Shown here: positions 59,476-64,000 of the stretch, one piece after another | Numbering within the stretch: the stretch's first letter is position 1 | Layout of the letters: every line of letters begins with the position of its first letter | Origin: Marinimicrococcus sp033875255 | Lineage (GTDB): Bacteria; Pseudomonadota; Alphaproteobacteria; Geminicoccales; Geminicoccaceae | Assembly: GCA_033875255.1 (NCBI GenBank) | Contig: JAWZSN010000001.1 | Coordinates: 124,001-188,000, forward strand | Length of the DNA: 64,000 nt | Reading direction: 5' to 3' | Made by a program: the position numbers and the translations under genes | The notes under the pieces: generated by a model | Told to the model about the DNA's origin: nothing | Seen by the model: the letters and a program-made list of their open reading frames with translations, nothing else | The model's database searches: none

Positions 59476-60420
59476 ATGCGTCGACTCGTGCTCGGACTGG
59501 CAATGGCGGTTGCCGTGGCGGCGCCCGCCGCGGCCGCCGAGAAGCTCACCGTGCTGCTCGACTGGTTCGTCAACCCGGACCACGGGCCGCTGGTGATCGC
59601 CAAGCAGCAGGGCTTTTTCGAGGAGGAGGGGCTCGAGGTCGAGCTGGTGGCCCCGGCCGATCCCAACGACCCGCCCAAGCTGGTGGCCGCCGGCAAGGCG
59701 GACATCGCGATCTCCTACCAGCCGCAGCTCCACCTGCAGGTCAATGAGGGTCTGCCGCTGGTGCGCATCGGCACCCTGGTGGCCACGCCGCTGAACTCGC
59801 TGGTGACCCTGCGCGACGGCCCGATCGACAGCATCAAGCAGCTCGAGGGCAAGAAGGTCGGCTTTTCGGTGGCCGGCTTCGAGGACGCGCTGTTGGGCGC
59901 CATGCTGGAGAGCAAGGGGCTGAGCCTCTCCGACGTCGAGCTCGTCAATGTCAATTTCGCCTTGTCGCCGGCGCTGCTCAGCGGCCAGGTCGACGCGGTC
60001 ATCGGCGCGTTCCGCAATTTCGAGCTCAACCAGCTCGAGCTCGAGGGCAAGAAGGGCAAGGCCTTCTATCCCGAGGAAGAGGGCGTGCCGGCCTATGACG
60101 AGCTGATCTACGTGGCCCACAAGGACGGTCTCGAGCGGCCCGAGCTGCGCCGCTTCCTGGCGGCGGTCGAGCGCGCCACCTTGTGGATCCTCAACCACCG
60201 CGGCAAGTCCTGGGACAGCTTCAAGGGCTACGCCAAGGAGCTCGACGACGAGCTCAACGAGATGGCCTGGAAGGACACGCTGCCGCGCTTCGCGCACAGC
60301 CCGGCCGCCCTCGACAGCGGCCGCTATGCGCGCGTCGCGGCCTTTCTCCACGAGCGCGGCCTGATCGGCGCGCCCCCGGCCGTGAGCACCTACGCCGTCG
60401 ACCTCAACGAGCAGCGCTGA
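59476..60420 (+). CDS. thiY: NMT1/THI5-type substrate-binding protein for pyrimidine thiamine precursor (ThiY-like)
   Basis: The 314-residue periplasmic protein has a signal peptide (RRLVLGLAMAVAVAAPAAAA) and the NMT1/THI5 fold: LLDWFVNPDHGPLVIAKQQGFFEEEGLEVEL is the diagnostic start, followed by KADIAISYQPQL and GKKVGFSVAG. ThiY proteins bind formylaminopyrimidine or related pyrimidines. The ATG at 59476 follows GGGAG; an open extension to 59440 would put extra residues before the signal. It is the last gene of the operon, 43 bases after thiX. Confidence 0.88.
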   Translation: MRRLVLGLAMAVAVAAPAAAAEKLTVLLDWFVNPDHGPLVIAKQQGFFEEEGLEVELVAPADPNDPPKLVAAGKADIAISYQPQLHLQVNEGLPLVRIGTLVATPLNSLVTLRDGPIDSIKQLEGKKVGFSVAGFEDALLGAMLESKGLSLSDVELVNVNFALSPALLSGQVDAVIGAFRNFELNQLELEGKKGKAFYPEEEGVPAYDELIYVAHKDGLERPELRRFLAAVERATLWILNHRGKSWDSFKGYAKELDDELNEMAWKDTLPRFAHSPAALDSGRYARVAAFLHERGLIGAPPAVSTYAVDLNEQR

Positions 60421-61066
60421 GCGGCCCGGCGGGAGCCCGAGCGGCAGGCTCCCGCCCCCGGCCCGCTCCACCGGCGAGCCGGTAGTCGCGTCGGACCCGT
60501 CCGCTCCGGCGCTGCCGAGGCGGCTGCAGCGGCCTCGGGTTCGTCTTTGCCGGAACGAGCCGATGCCTGCGGCGAGCGCGGCGGCCGCGTCCGGGCTTTT
60601 GCAGTGGCGCTCTCGGGTTCGTCTTTGCCGCCACGAGAGCCGCCCCCACCGCCTCCGCTCGGGGCACCTCCAGGCGTCTTGAAGCGGCGCTCTCGGGTTC
60701 GTCTTTGCCGCGGCGGGATACTGCCATCCGCTGTCGGGTTCGCTCGTGCTCCAGGGAAAAGGGCCGGCCGTGCACGGGGCGGGCAGGCCGTGGTGCCGGT
60801 CGGGTCGCGCCAGCAGCCGGGCGCGCAACTGGCGAAGGGGTCAGCCGGAGGTGCTGCACCGAAGAATCTCGCAGGCGGGGAAGGGCACCGCGAGGATAGA
60901 TCGAATTAGGAAAATAAGCCAGACTAGCGCGGAGGCGATGGCGGTGCAAAGGCGCTGGCTGCGGCCGGCTTTTCCCTGTGGCCGGCCTCTGCCTAATCCG
61001 GCGACCAGGCTCCCCGCCAGCCGACCGAAAAAGCGGACGAAAGAACAGCCGCGCGCAGCGCTCGCG
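60421..61066. other. Convergent intergenic region with no supported gene
   Basis: This 646-base gap separates the end of thiY (+) from the end of the cox cluster (-). Open frames on both strands read as low-complexity arginine/proline-rich peptides with no family resemblance, so I call none. The gap carries three copies of a 19-bp repeat (60534-60552, 60612-60630 and 60692-60710) and one looser copy at about 60733. A small AT-rich patch lies near 60895-60930. Confidence 0.7.
60534..60710. repeat. Three-copy 19-bp repeat, period about 79 bp
   Basis: CTCGGGTTCGTCTTTGCCG occurs exactly at 60534-60552, 60612-60630 and 60692-60710 (spacings 78 and 80 bases). Copies two and three also share the preceding GGCGCT. 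At copy two the flanks GCTCTCG (60609-60615) and CGAGAGC (60634-60640) form a 7-bp stem. A degenerate fourth copy follows near 60733. The elements between converging genes suggest REP-like or terminator-like repeats. Confidence 0.85.
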
Positions 61067-61432
61067 CTACTGCCCCCCGGCGAAGAACACGAGCCGGGTC
61101 AAGAGCGTGTGGTCCGCCTCGACCACCATGATCGCAACGAACACCAGCACCGCCACCGGCGGGAGGAGGATGGCGTAGGTGAGGGCCAGCCGCTCCCAGG
61201 CCATGTGCATGAAGATGGCGACGATGAGGCCCGCCTTGAGGATCATGAACAGCAGGATGAGCGACCAGCGCAGATAGCCCTGGAGCTGGTAGTAGTCGAC
61301 CAGGTAGGAGCAGGCGCTGAGGATGAAGAGCCATCCCCACACCACCAGGTAGAGCTTGATCGGGTGCTGCTGGGCCGCCTCGTGGGCCGCCGGGGGATGC
61401 TCGATGCCGGCTCGTGCCGTTGCCTGTGCCAT
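61067..61432 (-). CDS. Cytochrome c oxidase subunit IV (caa3/bacterial type)
   Basis: The 121-residue protein has three hydrophobic helices (LYLVVWGWLFILSACSYLVDYY, YLRWSLILLFMILKAGLIVAIFMHMAWE and ILLPPVAVLVFVAIMVVE in outline), the pattern of the bacterial COX4 subunit, which stabilises the terminal oxidase. The ATG at 61432 has GAGGAG immediately upstream; an open extension to 61477 lies inside the previous gene's end region. It is the last gene of the minus-strand cox cluster. Confidence 0.82.
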   Translation of the reverse strand: MAQATARAGIEHPPAAHEAAQQHPIKLYLVVWGWLFILSACSYLVDYYQLQGYLRWSLILLFMILKAGLIVAIFMHMAWERLALTYAILLPPVAVLVFVAIMVVEADHTLLTRLVFFAGGQ

Positions 61433-61440
61433 CGCTCCTC

Positions 61441-62163
61441 TCACCACAGATAGAAGAACGCGAAGATGAACACCCACACCAGATCGACGAAGTGCCAGTA
61501 GAGGCCGGTGATCTCGACGATCTCGTAGTTTCCCTTGCGGCTGGTGAAGAAGCCGCGCGTCTCTCGGTCATAGTCGCCGCGCCAGACCTTGCGGGCGACG
61601 ATCAGCAGGAAGATCACGCCGATGGTGACGTGGGTGCCGTGAAAGCCGGTGATCATGAAGAAGGTCGAGCCGAACTGCGGCGCCCCCCACGGATTGCCCC
61701 AGGGCCGGACCCCTTCCATGATGAGCTTGGTCCACTCGAAGGCCTGCATGCCCACGAAGGCGGCGCCGAAGAGGGCGGTCACCACCAGCAGCATGGCGGT
61801 CTTCCGGCGGTCGCGGCGATAGCCGAAATTGACCGCCATCGCCATGGTGCCGCTGCTGCTGATCAGCACGAAGGTCATGATGGCGATGAGGATCAGCGGC
61901 ATGTGGGTGCCGGCGATCTCCAGCGCGAAGACCTCGCTGGCGTTGGGCCACGGCACGGTGGTCGACATGCGCACCGTCATGTAGGCCAGCAGGAAGCAGC
62001 TGAAGACGAAGGTGTCGCTCAGGAGGAAGATCCACATCATGGCCTTCCCCCAGGACACCTGCTTGAAGGCGCGCTGGTCGGACGACCAGTCGGCGGCGAT
62101 GCCCTGCCAGCCGCCGGGCCGCGCGTGAGGGAGGCCGGGAGCCGTCGGTGATGCGTGCGCCAT
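61441..62163 (-). CDS. ctaE: Cytochrome c oxidase subunit III
   Basis: The 240-residue subunit has about seven hydrophobic segments and the COX3 motifs: WIFLLSDTFVFSCFLLAYM, FEWTKLI near the middle and the end GLYWHFVDLVWVFIFAFFYLW, which is the hallmark. GFHGTHVTIGV is also typical. GAGGTAGAGAG lies before the ATG at 62163. Eight bases separate it from the subunit IV gene and five from the upstream subunit III-like gene. Confidence 0.9.
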   Translation of the reverse strand: MAHASPTAPGLPHARPGGWQGIAADWSSDQRAFKQVSWGKAMMWIFLLSDTFVFSCFLLAYMTVRMSTTVPWPNASEVFALEIAGTHMPLILIAIMTFVLISSSGTMAMAVNFGYRRDRRKTAMLLVVTALFGAAFVGMQAFEWTKLIMEGVRPWGNPWGAPQFGSTFFMITGFHGTHVTIGVIFLLIVARKVWRGDYDRETRGFFTSRKGNYEIVEITGLYWHFVDLVWVFIFAFFYLW

Positions 62164-62168
62164 GCTCT

Positions 62169-62819
62169 CTACCTCACGCCGCACAGGGCGAGCAGGATCT
62201 CGAGATTATCGGTGCCCGAGAACAGCAGGCCGAAGAGGACGAGCCAGACGACCAGGAGGAAGTGCCAGTAGACGGCGCACAGCTCGACATTGAGCCGCAG
62301 CCCGGCGGGCGGCGGGTCGCCCTTGAGGCGCGTCGCCGTCCAGCCCAGCGCCACCAGCCCGCCCAGGAGATGCAGGCCGTGCAGCGCCGTGATGAGGTAG
62401 AAGAAGGCGATCGAGGCGTTAGTGATGTCGAAGGGCGTCATCAGCGCCAGCTGCCGCCAGGCGACGAGCTGGCCGGCGAGGAACGCCACGGCGAACAGGC
62501 CGCCGCCGGCGAGCCCGCTGCGCACCGCCTCGATCCGCTCCTCGCGGATCCCGGCGACGGCCCATTGCATGCCGGCGCTGGCGGTGAGCAGCAGGGCGGT
62601 GTTGAGCCACATCAGCCACGGCTGGGCGGAGGGACGCCATTCCTCGTATGCCATGCGCTCGGCGTAGGCCACGAGGAGCAGGAAGAAGAGGACCGTGACG
62701 ACACCGCAGAACACCCGCAGGCCGAGCCGCGCGGCGGGCAGGCGGGTCGCCGGCGCGTCCGCCAGGGGAAGCGGCGAGGGCAGCCAGGGCTTCTCGGCGA
62801 GCTGCTGGAACAGGCCCAT
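62169..62819 (-). CDS. Second cytochrome c oxidase subunit III-like protein
   Basis: The 216-residue membrane protein has a COX3-like end (ELCAVYWHFLLVVWLVLFGLLF) and the conserved TALHGLHLLGGLVALGW segment, but a divergent N-terminal half (AERMAYEEWRPSAQPWLMWLNTALLLTA in outline). It resembles the shortened COX3-family proteins beside some caa3-type oxidases. It may be an extra subunit or assembly-related homologue; the order subunit I, III-like, III, IV is unambiguous. Confidence 0.85.
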   Translation of the reverse strand: MGLFQQLAEKPWLPSPLPLADAPATRLPAARLGLRVFCGVVTVLFFLLLVAYAERMAYEEWRPSAQPWLMWLNTALLLTASAGMQWAVAGIREERIEAVRSGLAGGGLFAVAFLAGQLVAWRQLALMTPFDITNASIAFFYLITALHGLHLLGGLVALGWTATRLKGDPPPAGLRLNVELCAVYWHFLLVVWLVLFGLLFSGTDNLEILLALCGVR

Positions 62820-62823
62820 CGTC

Positions 62824-64000
62824 TCAGCCTCCGGCCAGAGTGGGCTGGTTCTGCGGCACGAAATCCAGCTTTGCGCCGGGCACGCTGTAGTCGTAGGCCC
62901 AGCGATAGACCACCGGCAGCTCCTTGCCCCAGTTACCGTGGGCGGGCGGGGTCTCGGGCGTCTGCCACTCGAGCGTGGTGGCCCGCCAGGGATTGCCGCC
63001 GGCTTCCCGGCCTTTGAGCCAGCTCCACACCAGGTTGAACAGGAACAGGATCTGCGCTGCGCCGACGATGAACGCCGCGATGCTGATGAAGGCGTTGAGC
63101 GTGTGGGCCGAGTCGGGGATGAAGGAGGTCACGCCGAGCTCGTGGTAGCGCCGCGGGACGCCAAGGAGCCCCAGATAGTGCATGGGGAAAAAGATGGCGT
63201 AGGTCCCCAGGAAGGTGGTCCAGAAGTGGACCTTGCCCATCGTCTCGTTCAGCATCCGGCCGGTGATCTTGGGGTACCAGTGGTAGATCGCCCCGAAGAT
63301 GACGAGGATCGGCGCCACGCCCATGACCATGTGGAAGTGGGCTACCACGAACATGGTGTCGGAGAGCGGCACGTCGACCACCGCGTTGCCGAGGAAGAGC
63401 CCGGTGAGCCCGCCGCTCACGAAGGTCACGATGAAGCCCAGGGCGAAGAGCATGGGCGTGGTGAGGTGGATGTCGCCGCGCCACAGGGTCAGGACCCAGT
63501 TGTAGACCTTGATGGCGGTCGGCACGGCGATGATCAGGGTGGTGACGGCGAAGAAGAACCCGAAGGAGGGGTTCATGCCGCTCACATACATGTGGTGGGC
63601 CCAGACGACGAAGCTCAGGGCGCCGATGAAGACGATCGCCCAGACCATCATGCGGTAGCCGAAGATGTTGCGCCGCGCATGGGTGCTGATGAGGTCGGAG
63701 ACGATGCCGAAGGCGGGCAGGGCCACGATGTAGACCTCGGGATGCCCGAAGAACCAGAAGAGGTGCTGGAACAGGATCGGGCTGCCGCCGCCATAGGCCA
63801 TGGCCTCGCCGCCCTGGATGATGGCCGGCATGAAGAAGCTGGTGCCCAGAATCTTGTCGAACAGCATCATCACTGCGCCCACGAAGAGCGCCGGGAAGGC
63901 CAGCAGCGCCATGACGGTGGCGGTGAAGATGCCCCAGATGGTGAGCGGCATGCGCATCAGCGTCATGCCGCGCGCCCGGGCCTGCAGCACCGTCACCACA
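62824..64000 (-). CDS. ctaD: Cytochrome c oxidase subunit I, C-terminal part (cut by window edge)
   Basis: About 390 residues of the catalytic subunit are visible; the N-terminal helices, with the first haem ligand, lie beyond the window. Present are FFGHPEVYIVALPAFGIVS (copper-B His and the cross-linked Tyr), WAHHMYVSG (copper-B His pair) and VVAHFHMVMG (haem ligands). The K-channel tyrosine context is of the A-type haem-copper oxidases. The C-terminus ends GNWGKELPVVYRWAYDYS. The CuA subunit gene is expected upstream, outside the window. The stop lies four bases before the subunit III-like gene. Confidence 0.93.
   Translation of the reverse strand, partial: VVTVLQARARGMTLMRMPLTIWGIFTATVMALLAFPALFVGAVMMLFDKILGTSFFMPAIIQGGEAMAYGGGSPILFQHLFWFFGHPEVYIVALPAFGIVSDLISTHARRNIFGYRMMVWAIVFIGALSFVVWAHHMYVSGMNPSFGFFFAVTTLIIAVPTAIKVYNWVLTLWRGDIHLTTPMLFALGFIVTFVSGGLTGLFLGNAVVDVPLSDTMFVVAHFHMVMGVAPILVIFGAIYHWYPKITGRMLNETMGKVHFWTTFLGTYAIFFPMHYLGLLGVPRRYHELGVTSFIPDSAHTLNAFISIAAFIVGAAQILFLFNLVWSWLKGREAGGNPWRATTLEWQTPETPPAHGNWGKELPVVYRWAYDYSVPGAKLDFVPQNQPTLAGG

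Noticed and set aside
60534..60710. Three spaced repeats considered as CRISPR
   Set aside because: Only 19 bp repeated, with spacers of about 60 bases, too few copies and no cas genes.
58543..60828. 761-codon minus-strand open frame across thiX, thiY and the repeat region
   Set aside because: It is a shadow of thiX and thiY with a low-complexity N-terminal part made of the 19-bp repeats; no domain or ribosome-binding site supports it.
60547..60949. Short plus- and minus-strand open frames in the thiY-cox gap
   Set aside because: Arg/Pro/Gly-rich composition, repeat-derived sequence, no family likeness and no ribosome-binding site.

Overview
The window is a GC-rich (about 68-70% by eye) chromosomal segment of an alphaproteobacterium. 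The lineage call rests on an ATP12-type F1-ATPase assembly chaperone (a protein of alphaproteobacteria and mitochondria), the degP-rarA-rluC block after rplQ, a zinc-type adenylate kinase and the style of the ribosomal proteins. A Rhodospirillales/Geminicoccales-like aerobe is my best guess, but the genus cannot be fixed from the sequence alone.

Bases 1-29194 form one uninterrupted, co-directional information-processing block: rplK-rplA-rplJ-rplL-rpoB-rpoC, then rpsL-rpsG-fusA-tuf, then the S10, spc and alpha operons (rpsJ through rplO, secY, adk, rpsM, rpsK, rpoA, rplQ). The bacterial rplKAJL-rpoBC, str, S10, spc and alpha operons are thus joined end to end. Internal control points can be seen: a probable promoter and leader before rplJ, an attenuator-like hairpin between rplL and rpoB, a TTGACG-17-CTAGAA promoter before rpsL, and a near-consensus TTGACA-16-TATAAT promoter lying over the adk stop codon before rpsM.

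Bases 29202-42218 hold housekeeping and carbon metabolism genes. A translationally coupled degP-like protease, rarA and rluC run is followed by a nitronate monooxygenase-like gene. On the minus strand are ATP12, an Asp-box (BNR) repeat protein, PEP synthase and a HAD phosphatase. On the plus strand are a VOC protein, a MaoC-phosphotransacetylase fusion and acetate kinase.

Bases 42219-51705 begin with an unusually AT-rich stretch (about 42455-42800) upstream of a secreted pectate-lyase-like beta-helix protein, which carries a calcium-binding-type segment and a 13-unit five-residue repeat tail. A GMC oxidoreductase, both subunits of a propionyl/acetyl-CoA carboxylase, a NaChBac-type voltage-gated sodium channel and exonuclease III follow.

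Bases 51695-60420 hold a PBP4-type D-Ala-D-Ala carboxypeptidase and a Bcr/CflA transporter on the minus strand. Divergent from them is a TPP-riboswitch-controlled thiamine salvage and uptake operon: thiM-thiE-thiD, an orphan TRAP-type binding protein, and a ThiZ-ThiX-ThiY ABC importer for a pyrimidine precursor. The riboswitch is followed by a perfect 10-bp hairpin that buries the thiM ribosome-binding site.

Bases 60421-61066 are a non-coding convergent gap with three copies of a 19-bp repeat spaced about 79 bp apart. The window closes with a minus-strand cytochrome c oxidase cluster (subunit IV, subunit III, a subunit III-like protein and the C-terminal part of subunit I), cut by the window edge.
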